In this document: one piece after another, positions 1 to 6,804 of the stretch | Position numbering within the stretch: the first letter of the stretch is position 1 | Layout of the letters: each line of letters starts with the position of its first letter | NCBI RefSeq assembly: GCF_021611515.1 | Contig: NZ_CP090960.1 | Location: 1,116,001-1,180,000, forward strand | Direction of reading: 5' to 3' | DNA: 64,000 nt | From: Mariluticola halotolerans | Lineage (GTDB): Bacteria; Pseudomonadota; Alphaproteobacteria; Rhizobiales; Devosiaceae | Made by a program: the position numbers and the translations under genes | Notes under the pieces: generated by a model | Seen by the model: only the letters and a program-made list of their open reading frames with translations | Told to the model about the DNA's origin: nothing | Databases searched by the model: none

Positions 1-1
1 C

Positions 2-604
2 AGGAATGTGCTGGAACTGGAATCGGTTAGCGGCGGATATGACAGTGACGCGCCAATCCTGTCAGGGCTATCGCTGAAGATCACCGGGCCGGAGCGGATT
101 GCGCTTGTCGGGCCCAACGGTAGCGGCAAGACCACATTATTGCGGCTGATGACCGGGGATATGGCACCGCTGGCCGGCACCGTGCGGCGGCCGAGCACGC
201 AAGCGCTGCTCGATCAGCATGTGGGCATGCTGGACCGGCAGGCGAGCATTCGCGACAATTTCCGCCGGTTAAACCCGAAAGACGATAAAACCGCCTGCCG
301 CGCCGCCCTCGCCCGGTTTTTGTTCCGGGCTGACGCGGCGCTGCAAACCGTGGGGGCATTGAGTGGCGGGGAAATGCTGCGCGCCGGGCTGGCGTGTGTG
401 CTGGGCGGCGGTAAACCGCCGGAACTGCTTTTGCTGGATGAACCGACCAATCACCTTGATCTGCCCTCCATCGCTGCAATTGAAGCGGGGCTGAAGGATT
501 ATGACGGGGCGCTTGTGGTTTCGAGCCATGATGCGGATTTTCTGGCAGCGATTGGCATTGCCCGGGAAATCCGCCTGCCCGTTGCCCACACGCCAATGAT
601 TTAA
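2..604 (+). CDS. ABC-F family ATPase, C-terminal half (5' end outside window)
   Basis: This is the second nucleotide-binding domain of an ABC-F type ATPase, soluble proteins that mostly act on ribosomes. The frame is open from the first base, and the opening residues (RNVLELESVSGGY) look like the start of the second ABC domain in these proteins, so the gene very probably begins upstream of the window. Visible motifs are Walker A (GPNGSGKTT), the signature LSGGE and Walker B with LLLDEPTNHLD, followed by the switch histidine in SSHD. No membrane segment is seen. Because the N-terminal half is missing, the subfamily (Uup, EttA, resistance type) cannot be decided. Ends at a strong bidirectional terminator. 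Confidence 0.85.
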   Translation, partial: RNVLELESVSGGYDSDAPILSGLSLKITGPERIALVGPNGSGKTTLLRLMTGDMAPLAGTVRRPSTQALLDQHVGMLDRQASIRDNFRRLNPKDDKTACRAALARFLFRADAALQTVGALSGGEMLRAGLACVLGGGKPPELLLLDEPTNHLDLPSIAAIEAGLKDYDGALVVSSHDADFLAAIGIAREIRLPVAHTPMI

Positions 605-610
605 GGGATC

Positions 611-643
611 AAAAAAAGCCCGCCGGGCTGCCGGCGGGCTTTT
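611..643. terminator. Bidirectional intrinsic terminator between ABC-F gene and dksA
   Basis: Perfect 10-bp stem AGCCCGCCGG / CCGGCGGGCT (617-626 and 631-640) with a GCTG loop. Seven A residues precede it and TTT follows, so it can terminate the convergent genes on both strands. Confidence 0.9.
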
Positions 644-664
644 GCATTCAGGAACGACGTAATT

Positions 665-1084
665 TTAGTCGTCGCGATAAACCTTCTCGTGACGCTCATG
701 CATTTCCTGAGCCTCAAGAGAAAGCGTCGCAATGGGCCGTGCATCGAGCCGGGCCAGGCCAATGGGCTCGCCGGTCTCTTCGCAATAGCCATAGGTGCCA
801 TCATCGATCCGTTTCAACGCGGCATCGATCTTGGAGATCAGTTTGCGTTGACGGTCGCGTGTGCGCAGTTCCAACGCGCGGTCACTTTCGGAAGAAGCCC
901 GGTCCGCCATATCGGGGTGGTTCTGGCTTTCTTCCTGGAGATTTTCCAGCGTTTCGCGGCTTGCGCGAAGAATGTCATTTTTCCATGCGTCCAGTTTGCG
1001 CTTAAAATACTCGCGCTGACGTGGGTTCATGAATGGTTCGTCGTCAGTCGGACGATAGTCGCTTAAATCTAGTTCAGCACTCAT
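665..1084 (-). CDS. dksA: RNA polymerase-binding transcription factor DksA (zinc-finger-less)
   Basis: DksA binds the secondary channel of RNA polymerase and works with ppGpp in the stringent response. The 139-residue product has the coiled-coil region followed by the C-terminal globular region (YGYCEETGEPIGLARLDARP). In enteric DksA four cysteines bind zinc here; this protein keeps only one Cys, the others being Thr or Ser, as in many alphaproteobacterial DksA proteins. ATG at 1084 is chosen over an in-frame GTG at 1096: GGAG lies about 11 nt before the ATG, while the GTG directly abuts it. A promoter of alphaproteobacterial type lies upstream at 1120-1148. Confidence 0.93.
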   Translation of the reverse strand: MSAELDLSDYRPTDDEPFMNPRQREYFKRKLDAWKNDILRASRETLENLQEESQNHPDMADRASSESDRALELRTRDRQRKLISKIDAALKRIDDGTYGYCEETGEPIGLARLDARPIATLSLEAQEMHERHEKVYRDD

Positions 1085-1119
1085 ACCAGGACTCACTCCC
1101 TCAGGCCGAAGATGGCCCT

Positions 1120-1148
1120 ATATAGTTTCGCAAGTCCCTCGGGGCAAG
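1120..1148 (-). promoter_or_regulatory. Candidate housekeeping promoter of dksA
   Basis: Read on the minus strand: -35 CTTGCC (1148-1143), exactly 17 bp, -10 CTATAT (1125-1120). This is close to the alphaproteobacterial sigma-70 consensus CTTGAC-N17-CTATAT and lies about 35 bp before the dksA start. Confidence 0.6.
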
Positions 1149-1201
1149 CGCGTATCGATGTCTTTGGCTAACATGTGGATTGTCACAATGATGCGACAGT
1201 C

Positions 1202-1624
1202 CTAAATCGCAGGGAAACGCCCCAGCTTTGCCAGCTCGACGAGCGCCCGCAATTCAATATCCTCAATCAAAGCATCGAGTTGCGGGTCGGCATGGATTTT
1301 GGCCTGCTTCAACAAAGCCATCAGCCGGTTCAGCTTTCCCTCGTTAATACGGCCTGTGAGCAGGTCCGCTTTCATCTCTTCAAGGGCATCAAGGATGGAT
1401 TCGCCGCGCTTGGCAGACTTGCGGCGGGCATAGAGCGGGTCCTCGACAGCCTGTAGCGCCAGAATCGCATCCATGCCGGTTACAGGACCGCTTGGCGCAC
1501 TGGCATTTGCCCGCGCAGCCGCCTCGCCATCCCCCAAGGTGAATGCAGGCCCGCTGCCGCCGGCGCGGCGCGCGTCTCCGCGTTGATTGACTTTGCCGGA
1601 ACGGCCCGGACCATCAATGCGCAT
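1202..1624 (-). CDS. fliX: Flagellar assembly regulator FliX
   Basis: FliX is the alphaproteobacterial trans-acting factor that couples basal-body assembly to activity of the sigma-54 activator FlbD. The 140-residue product starts MRIDGPGRSGKV, typical of the family, has a disordered Ala/Gly-rich stretch (about 20-48), then the conserved C-terminal region (MDAILALQAVEDPLYARRKSAKRGESILDALEEMK). Divergent placement from flgI matches Caulobacter. A perfect TTAA-N7-TTAA box lies about 60 bp upstream of the start, and a 15-bp palindrome shared with the flgE upstream region lies between that box and the start. Confidence 0.9.
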   Translation of the reverse strand: MRIDGPGRSGKVNQRGDARRAGGSGPAFTLGDGEAAARANASAPSGPVTGMDAILALQAVEDPLYARRKSAKRGESILDALEEMKADLLTGRINEGKLNRLMALLKQAKIHADPQLDALIEDIELRALVELAKLGRFPAI

Positions 1625-1659
1625 GCATCCACCCCTTCAAGCGTTAACAAAACCTTGCC

Positions 1660-1674
1660 CGGCAAAATCTGCCG
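1660..1674. promoter_or_regulatory. 15-bp palindrome, candidate FlbD (ftr-like) enhancer, copy 1
   Basis: CGGCA-AAATC-TGCCG, perfect 5-bp arms. An almost identical element (one spacer base differs) occurs at 13493-13507 upstream of the flgE sigma-54 promoter. Here it lies about 155-180 bp upstream of the flgI sigma-54 promoter and also between the CtrA-type box and the fliX start, where it could affect both genes. FlbD as the ligand is inference. Confidence 0.5.
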
Positions 1675-1681
1675 ACAGTCG

Positions 1682-1696
1682 TTAAAAAGGTCTTAA
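1682..1696. promoter_or_regulatory. CtrA-type box upstream of fliX
   Basis: Exact TTAA-N7-TTAA (TTAA 1682-1685, spacer AAAGGTC, TTAA 1693-1696), the full CtrA recognition motif. It is centred about 65 bp before the fliX start codon, where CtrA would sit over the -35 region of a fliX promoter. Confidence 0.6.
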
Positions 1697-1825
1697 TGCA
1701 CCCGGCAAGAATTGCACAGCCCGAAGGTGCGCACGGCCAACCAAATATGCACCTGCGCCCGCTTGCAGCAAAATAAAACATGAAAATCAGCGCCTTACCT
1801 ATTCAAATTTTGGCCGGGCGCGAGG

Positions 1826-1842
1826 TTGGCACGCTTTTCGCT
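1826..1842 (+). promoter_or_regulatory. Sigma-54 promoter of the flgI operon
   Basis: TTGGCACG-N4-TCGCT: the -24 GG (1828-1829) and -12 GC (1840-1841) are separated by the required 10 bp, with one mismatch from TTGGCACG-N4-TTGCT. Transcription would start near 1853, which rules out the in-frame upstream start codon at 1845 for flgI. Confidence 0.8.
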
Positions 1843-1904
1843 ACTTGTTGGGCAGATTGCTAAACGCCCATGGGGATGGGCCAGCAGAATACGGGGAATG
1901 CATA

Positions 1905-3044
1905 ATGGATGGCGCTTTTACAATGCGGCGAGTCGTCAGGCAGATATTACCTGCCCTGATCGCTTTGATCCTGACACTGACCTTAGGCACACAGGCCTTT
2001 GCGGCGGCGGCGCGGATCAAGGACATCGTCAATATCGAGGGCGTTCGCGACAATCAGCTGGTTGGTTATGGCCTTGTTGTGGGCCTCAATGGCACAGGCG
2101 ACAGCCTCAATAACTCACCGTTCACCAAGCAAAGCCTTCAGGCCATGCTGGAACGGCTGGGTGTCAACACACGTGGCGAGACCGTACGGACGGCCAATGT
2201 GGCCGCGGTGATGGTGACCGCCAACCTGCCCGCCTTTGCCACCCAGGGCAGCCGCATGGATGTGTCCGTATCGGCACTCGGCGATGCCGACAGCCTTCAG
2301 GGCGGCACCCTCTTGGTCACGCCCCTGCTCGGCGCGGATGGTGAAGTCTACGCAATCGCGCAGGGTTCGGTGCTGATCAACGGGTTCAGCGTCAGCGGCG
2401 AAGCGGCGACCATCATTTCAGGTGTACCGACGACCGGCCGCATTTCCTCAGGCGCCTTGATTGAGCGAGAAATCGACTTCAAGCTGGGCGCGCAACGCAG
2501 CCTGCGCCTGGCCTTGCGCAACCCGGACCTGACAACAGCCCGGCGCATTGCGCTTGGAATCAATGATTTCATTGGCACAGCGACCGCCGTGCCTGAAGAT
2601 CCGGCAACCGTGCGCGTGACCCTGCCGCGGAACTTCAATGGCAATATTGTCGATCTTCTGACCGATATCGAGCAATTGGTGGTGCAAACGGACCTGCCGG
2701 CCAAAATTGTTATCGACGAGAATTCCGGCATTATCGTCATGGGCAAGGATGTGCGGGTGGCAACTGTTGCCGTGGCGCAATCGAACTTGACCGTGACCAT
2801 TGCCGAAACGCCGGAAGCGGTGCAGCCGGAACCCCTGTCTCTGGGTGAAACGGTGATATTGCCGCGTACGGACCTGAATGTGGAAAGTGCCGGCAGCAAC
2901 CTCGCGCTGGTGCCTGAATCGGTGACGCTGCAGGAACTGGTGGATGGGCTCAATGCCCTCGGCATCGCGCCGCGTGACCTGATTGCCATATTGCAGGCGA
3001 TCAAATCCGCCGGTGCGCTGCAAGCCGAAATCGAGGTGCTGTGA
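1905..3044 (+). CDS. flgI: Flagellar P-ring protein FlgI
   Basis: FlgI forms the P ring around the flagellar rod in the peptidoglycan layer. The 379-residue product begins with a Sec signal peptide (hydrophobic run QILPALIALILTLTLGTQAFA) followed by the hallmark mature N-terminus ARIKDIVNIEGVRDNQLVGYGLVVGLNGTGD. The C-terminus keeps LQELVDGLNALGIAPRDLIAILQAIKSAGAL. The start at 1905 is preceded by GGGGA at good spacing; ATG 1923 is the alternative and gives 373 residues, nearer the usual family length. It is driven by the sigma-54 promoter at 1826-1842. The stop codon overlaps the next start by one base (TGATG), so translation is probably coupled. Confidence 0.95.
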   Translation: MDGAFTMRRVVRQILPALIALILTLTLGTQAFAAAARIKDIVNIEGVRDNQLVGYGLVVGLNGTGDSLNNSPFTKQSLQAMLERLGVNTRGETVRTANVAAVMVTANLPAFATQGSRMDVSVSALGDADSLQGGTLLVTPLLGADGEVYAIAQGSVLINGFSVSGEAATIISGVPTTGRISSGALIEREIDFKLGAQRSLRLALRNPDLTTARRIALGINDFIGTATAVPEDPATVRVTLPRNFNGNIVDLLTDIEQLVVQTDLPAKIVIDENSGIIVMGKDVRVATVAVAQSNLTVTIAETPEAVQPEPLSLGETVILPRTDLNVESAGSNLALVPESVTLQELVDGLNALGIAPRDLIAILQAIKSAGALQAEIEVL

Positions 3045-3397
3045 TGGACGGCATGCTGCAAACGGCCAATCTCAACCTGCGCACCGAAGGCCGGCTGATC
3101 AACCCGGCGCGGTCGGACGAAACCAACCCGCTGCGTGCGAAGGCGGAAGAACTTGAAGGTGTGTTTCTCAACACCCTGGTTTCGCAGATGTTTTCCTCGC
3201 TCGACAGCCGCAACATGTTTGGCGGCGGGTTTGCCGAGGAAACCTGGCGCGGCATGCAGGCTGAACAATTCTCTTCGATGATGGCCCAGAATGGTGGCGT
3301 CGGGCTTGCCGACCAGATCATGGCTGACCTCATCGCCACACAGGAGGCGGCACAAAGCCGGCCCCAAGTTACACAACTGGTTCAGGGAGCTTACTGA
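3044..3397 (+). CDS. flgJ: Rod-binding protein FlgJ (CheL type, no muramidase domain)
   Basis: This 117-residue protein matches the N-terminal rod-binding domain of FlgJ; in alphaproteobacteria the stand-alone domain is often named CheL. The conserved core reads AEELEGVFLNTLVSQMFSSLD followed by GGGFAEETWRGMQAEQFSSMMAQNGGVGLADQIMADL. The peptidoglycan hydrolase domain of enterobacterial FlgJ is absent, so rod passage through the cell wall must use a separate enzyme. Start ATG 3044 follows GAGGTG; the GTG at 3041 is less likely. Second gene of the flgI operon. Confidence 0.88.
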   Translation: MDGMLQTANLNLRTEGRLINPARSDETNPLRAKAEELEGVFLNTLVSQMFSSLDSRNMFGGGFAEETWRGMQAEQFSSMMAQNGGVGLADQIMADLIATQEAAQSRPQVTQLVQGAY

Positions 3398-3399
3398 AA

Positions 3400-3870
3400 A
3401 TGACCACTGCCGCAGACCGTCTCGCACAGCTTGACCAGCTTCCTGCCGATGAATTGTGCGCCCGCGCCAATGCCACGCTGACGGCGCTGGTGGATGTGAT
3501 GAACCAGGAAACGGTTCTGCTGCGCACCGGCCACACGCGGGAAGCCAGCGAGCTGAGCGCGGACAAGGGGCAACTGGCCCAGGATTATGTGGTGCTGGCT
3601 CGCGCCGTGCAGCGCCAGAGCCCGCGCCTTAACAATGAAGCGCCGGAACTGTTGACGCAATTGCGGGCGCATCACGAGAGCTTTGCCACGCAAATGGCTG
3701 AAAATCTGCGTGTTCTGGCCACCGCCAAGTCCCTGACTGAAACGCTGCTGACCGATGTGGCCAAGACGGTGGGCCAGACGGACAAGCCGCGCACCTATGG
3801 CGCGAATGGCGCGCTGCCGACGAGCCAGCCAATGGCGGCACGCGGCCTGTCTGTAAATAGAGCCTTGTAA
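3400..3870 (+). CDS. flbY: FlgN-like flagellar protein, probable FlbY
   Basis: A 156-residue, largely helical protein directly after flgI-flgJ, two bases from the preceding stop and with GGGAG before its start. Its position and its alpha-helical FlgN-like character (ALVDVMNQETVLLRTGHTREASELSADKGQLAQDY) match FlbY of the Caulobacter flgI-cheL-flbY order. FlgN proteins act as secretion chaperones for the hook-filament junction proteins FlgK and FlgL, both encoded in this window. That specific role is inferred from family and context; no catalytic motif exists. Confidence 0.7.
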   Translation: MTTAADRLAQLDQLPADELCARANATLTALVDVMNQETVLLRTGHTREASELSADKGQLAQDYVVLARAVQRQSPRLNNEAPELLTQLRAHHESFATQMAENLRVLATAKSLTETLLTDVAKTVGQTDKPRTYGANGALPTSQPMAARGLSVNRAL

Positions 3871-3878
3871 AAATCGAA

Positions 3879-3900
3879 CGAGGGAGCAACAACCCCCTCG
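3879..3900 (+). terminator. Weak hairpin after flbY
   Basis: CGAGGG (3879-3884) pairs with CCCTCG (3895-3900) across a 10-nt loop. There is no proper T-run, so termination here would be weak or factor-dependent. Confidence 0.4.
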
Positions 3901-3989
3901 CCCATTTCGATATTTAGAACTTTCTACTTATCTTGCATTTTAATCTAAATGCCCCACCCATTCTAACATCGACAGTATAGAGTGTGTGT

Positions 3990-4020
3990 AATCCTTCATC
4001 GATTATTCCGATAAAGGATT
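3990..4020 (+). promoter_or_regulatory. Hairpin that includes the ribosome binding site of the 4028 gene
   Basis: Two 12-base arms, AATCCTTCATCG (3990-4001) and CGATAAAGGATT (4009-4020), pair with a single mismatch around a 7-nt loop. The 3' arm contains AAGGA (4014-4018), about 10 nt before the ATG at 4028, so the fold could hide one of the two possible Shine-Dalgarno sequences. As DNA it could equally be an operator. Confidence 0.5.
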
Positions 4021-4027
4021 TAAGGTC

Positions 4028-4462
4028 ATGAGTGCAAGAATTGCGCCGGAACCGATTAGCATAGGCATTACGATGGGCGCAGAATTCTCGCCCCGCGCAA
4101 GCCGTACCACACGCCCGATAGAGGCAATCGCCGCCAGCACGCCCGATCCGCAGCAAAGCCGCTCGGGCACACGAACGCTCGCTGATGGCGACAAGGCCCG
4201 TTCCGGCGAACGTCCGCCGGGCAAGGACCCCTCCATTCCGCCGCAAACCTTGTTTGATGCAGCGTTGATTGCGTCCGAGTTCAAGGCCAACACCAAGGTT
4301 GAGCTGCCCGATCCGGCCGACATAGAGGCCAGCGACACCGGGGCAACCGCGCGCGCAGACAGCTCTGACGTGGAATCGCGGGCTGCCGAGAGCAGAGAAT
4401 CCGCGGAAGCCCGCGACACAGATTCAAGGGCGCAGGAAAGCGACTCGCCGGCAGCGGCCTGA
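4028..4462 (+). CDS. Hypothetical protein, disordered, in flagellar cluster
   Basis: I do not recognise this 144-residue protein. It is polar and probably disordered, with no signal peptide or membrane segment. A short central stretch (IPPQTLFDAALIASEFKANTK, about 67-87) could form a helix, and the tail is a run of E/S/R/A/D residues. Support for a real gene: AAGG just before the ATG, codon use like its neighbours, a strong hairpin before it and a good terminator after it. It lies alone between the flgI operon and flagellin, so a flagellar role is a guess from position. Overlapping minus-strand frames have no such signals. Confidence 0.55.
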   Translation: MSARIAPEPISIGITMGAEFSPRASRTTRPIEAIAASTPDPQQSRSGTRTLADGDKARSGERPPGKDPSIPPQTLFDAALIASEFKANTKVELPDPADIEASDTGATARADSSDVESRAAESRESAEARDTDSRAQESDSPAAA

Positions 4463-4506
4463 GCTTTACCTCACCCCTTTCCGCGACCCTTTCTGTTTTG
4501 TTAACC

Positions 4507-4534
4507 AAGCCGGCGCGCGCTTCGCGCCGGCTTT
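4507..4534 (+). terminator. Intrinsic terminator after the 4028 gene
   Basis: 11-bp perfect stem AAGCCGGCGCG (4507-4517) / CGCGCCGGCTT (4523-4533) with a 5-nt loop, ending in TTT. It separates the small gene from flagellin. Confidence 0.8.
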
Positions 4535-4682
4535 GCCATGGAATCCCGGATTTTCGGCGTTTATTGCCTGAATATACAAGCAAAATCTGTTTGGAATTTC
4601 ACTGCCCTATTAACTTTTCCTCAAAGACTGTCGGTCATATTTCGGCATCGCCTCAGGAAGAGGTGTTTTTATATTTGGACCC

Positions 4683-4696
4683 AGAATAGGAATTCT
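4683..4696 (+). promoter_or_regulatory. Flagellin ribosome binding site in a hairpin loop
   Basis: AGAAT-AGGA-ATTCT: a perfect 5-bp stem whose tetraloop is the Shine-Dalgarno AGGA, ending 3 nt before the flagellin ATG. FlbT and FlaF, which act post-transcriptionally on flagellin in related bacteria, are encoded just downstream, so this is a natural candidate target region. Confidence 0.45.
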
Positions 4697-4699
4697 AAG

Positions 4700-6637
4700 A
4701 TGGCCGATATTACCCTTTCGAAAGCAGTGCGTTCAAACCTGCTTAATCTTCAGAGCACAGCTGATCTGCTCGGTACCACGCAGGAGCGTTTGGCGACCGG
4801 TAAAAAAGTCAACTCGGCTCTCGACAATCCGACCAACTTTTTCACCGCTTCATCCCTGAACAGCCGCGCCAGCGACATGGGCTCTTTGCTCGATTCGATG
4901 GCCAATGGTATCCAGACGCTTGAAGCTGCTGATAACGGCCTGACCGCTATCACGAAGAACCTTGAATCCATGCAGTCCACGCTGACCCAGGCACGTCAGG
5001 ACAAGTCGTTCCAGACCAAGTCCTTCATGCTTGATGCTGCTGCAAGCGGCAATCTTTCGTTTAGCGGCGGTGCCGTTGGCGAAACAGCCGTTGATATTGC
5101 ACTGGATGGTGGTGCTGCTGCCAAAGCTGGTTCGCAAACCACAGGCGCATTCGAATCGTTCGCGATTGATGCTGGCGGTGCTGCGGGTACAGCCGGTACG
5201 GCATCGATCACCTATGCCGGTAGCGCGATCGCTTATGGCGCGGCTGATACCTCGACCTTCGCCATTGATGTCGATGGCAATGGTGCCCCCCAGACGATCA
5301 CGATCAATCAGGCTGGCGTTCAGGCCGTTGGTAACGGTGACTCGACGATCGACAGCATTGATGAGCTGCAGGAAATCCTTGAGAATGCCTTCACTGCCGC
5401 TGGCGGTGCTGCTGCCAACCTCACTGTGGCGAATGACGGCACGACGATCACCATCACCTCGGGCACAACCGGCACAGACTCGATCGTTGCCATCAGCGCC
5501 TTTAATGGTGACGCTGACGGTGGCGCGGCGACCAACACGGGTTCTGGTATCGCGAATACCGCTGGTACAGCTGGTACCGATGACACGCGTGACTTGCTGA
5601 CCTTCGACATTGCTGTTGACGGTGGTGCGGCTTCGTCAGTGACTATCGATGCGGCGCTTGTTGCCGGTGTTGGCAATAACGACCAGGTCATCGATGATAT
5701 CGACGAGTACCAGGCCGTCGTTCAGGCAGCTCTCGATGCTGCTGGTGTCACCGGTGTAACGGTCTCGAATGATGGCACAGGCCTGAAATTCACGTCCGAT
5801 ACCAAAGGTGCAACGTCCGCTGTGGCAATCACCAACGTGAACGCAAATGATGGTGCCGCTGGTACCGCGTTTACGGCTGCTGATGCCGGTCTTGATGCCC
5901 TGACAACTGATGCTGGCGGTGCAACAGGTGGCGCACGTACAGTTGACGAACTGGTTGCGGCGATCAACGACAGCGCCAGCCTTGATGGCAAGATCCGTGC
6001 TTCCAACGATAACGGCAAGCTCCGCGTCGAAAACCTTTCGACCCAGACCCTGACTGTTACCGGCTACAATTCCACCAACTCCAAGCTGGACGGTGGCGCT
6101 GGTACAACGGAAATCGGTGGCAACACCCGTCGCGCCGATCTGGCAGCACAGTTCAACGAACTGCGCGATCAGCTCGACAAACTGGCGGATGACGCGTCGT
6201 TCAACGGTGTGAACCTTCTGCGTGGTGACAACCTGCAGCTGACCTTCAACGAAACCGGTACGTCTGAAATCAATATCCAGACCAAAGAAGGCAAGGCAAT
6301 CAACTCTGCCAATCTCGGTGTCAGCACCACGCTGACCGCTGAAGAGCTTGACAGTGATGCGACGATCGACGGCTTCCTGGCTGATATCAAGGGCGCCCTG
6401 GGTTCGGTTCGTTCGCAGTCGTCTTCGTTCGGTTCCAACCTGTCGGTCGTTCAGAACCGTCAGGATTTCACCAAGAACATGATCAACACCCTCGAAACCG
6501 GTGCGTCGAACCTCACTCTCGCCGACACCAACGAGGAAGCAGCCAACCTTCTGGCTCTGCAGACACGTCAGCAGCTGTCCTCGACAGCCCTGTCGCTGGC
6601 TTCGCAGGCCGACCAGAACGTGCTGCGTCTGTTCTAA
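4700..6637 (+). CDS. Flagellin, large, with duplicated hypervariable domain
   Basis: Filament subunit exported by the flagellar secretion system. Of 645 residues, the N-terminal D0/D1 region (MADITLSKAVRSNLLNLQ, then ERLATGKKVNSALDNPTNFFTA) and the C-terminal D1/D0 region (ENF-type helix, ending LALQTRQQLSSTALSLASQADQ) are classical. Between them lies a long Ala/Gly/Asp/Thr-rich surface region with two similar units of about 115 residues each (about 184-299 and 300-415), each opening TF-I-VDG. Start ATG 4700 has AGGA at good spacing; an in-frame ATG at 4538 lies inside the upstream terminator and is rejected. A strong terminator follows. No sigma-54 consensus was found upstream. Confidence 0.95.
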   Translation: MADITLSKAVRSNLLNLQSTADLLGTTQERLATGKKVNSALDNPTNFFTASSLNSRASDMGSLLDSMANGIQTLEAADNGLTAITKNLESMQSTLTQARQDKSFQTKSFMLDAAASGNLSFSGGAVGETAVDIALDGGAAAKAGSQTTGAFESFAIDAGGAAGTAGTASITYAGSAIAYGAADTSTFAIDVDGNGAPQTITINQAGVQAVGNGDSTIDSIDELQEILENAFTAAGGAAANLTVANDGTTITITSGTTGTDSIVAISAFNGDADGGAATNTGSGIANTAGTAGTDDTRDLLTFDIAVDGGAASSVTIDAALVAGVGNNDQVIDDIDEYQAVVQAALDAAGVTGVTVSNDGTGLKFTSDTKGATSAVAITNVNANDGAAGTAFTAADAGLDALTTDAGGATGGARTVDELVAAINDSASLDGKIRASNDNGKLRVENLSTQTLTVTGYNSTNSKLDGGAGTTEIGGNTRRADLAAQFNELRDQLDKLADDASFNGVNLLRGDNLQLTFNETGTSEINIQTKEGKAINSANLGVSTTLTAEELDSDATIDGFLADIKGALGSVRSQSSSFGSNLSVVQNRQDFTKNMINTLETGASNLTLADTNEEAANLLALQTRQQLSSTALSLASQADQNVLRLF

Positions 6638-6661
6638 TCGAACGCATAAGCAGTTTTATGG

Positions 6662-6690
6662 GAGGCGGGCTTCGGCCCGCCTCTTTTTTT
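6662..6690 (+). terminator. Flagellin intrinsic terminator
   Basis: Perfect 9-bp stem GAGGCGGGC / GCCCGCCTC closed by a UUCG tetraloop, followed by seven T residues. Confidence 0.95.
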
Positions 6691-6804
6691 ATCCGGATAC
6701 AAGATCGGACCGACAACCCCCTTCCCTGCAACAGCGGACTATCGCAAAGTAGGCGCAGAGGATTCGGAGACGGGCGCAGAAGCGCCAGAAACAGGACGAA
6801 GAAC

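Noticed and set aside
1655-1680. Sigma-54 promoter for fliX on the minus strand
   Set aside because: A TCGGCAGATTTTGCC string looks similar but has only 8 bp between the GG and GC elements instead of 10.
2348-3427. 359-residue minus-strand frame opposite flgI and flgJ
   Set aside because: Antisense shadow; flgI is certain by signal peptide and family motifs.
4590-4615. Sigma-54 promoter for flagellin (TTGGAATTTCACTGCC)
   Set aside because: Spacing between GG and GC is one base short and the -24 block is poor.
4538-4699. Upstream in-frame start for flagellin
   Set aside because: It lies directly after or within the preceding terminator and adds a non-flagellin N-terminus; ATG 4700 fits the family exactly.
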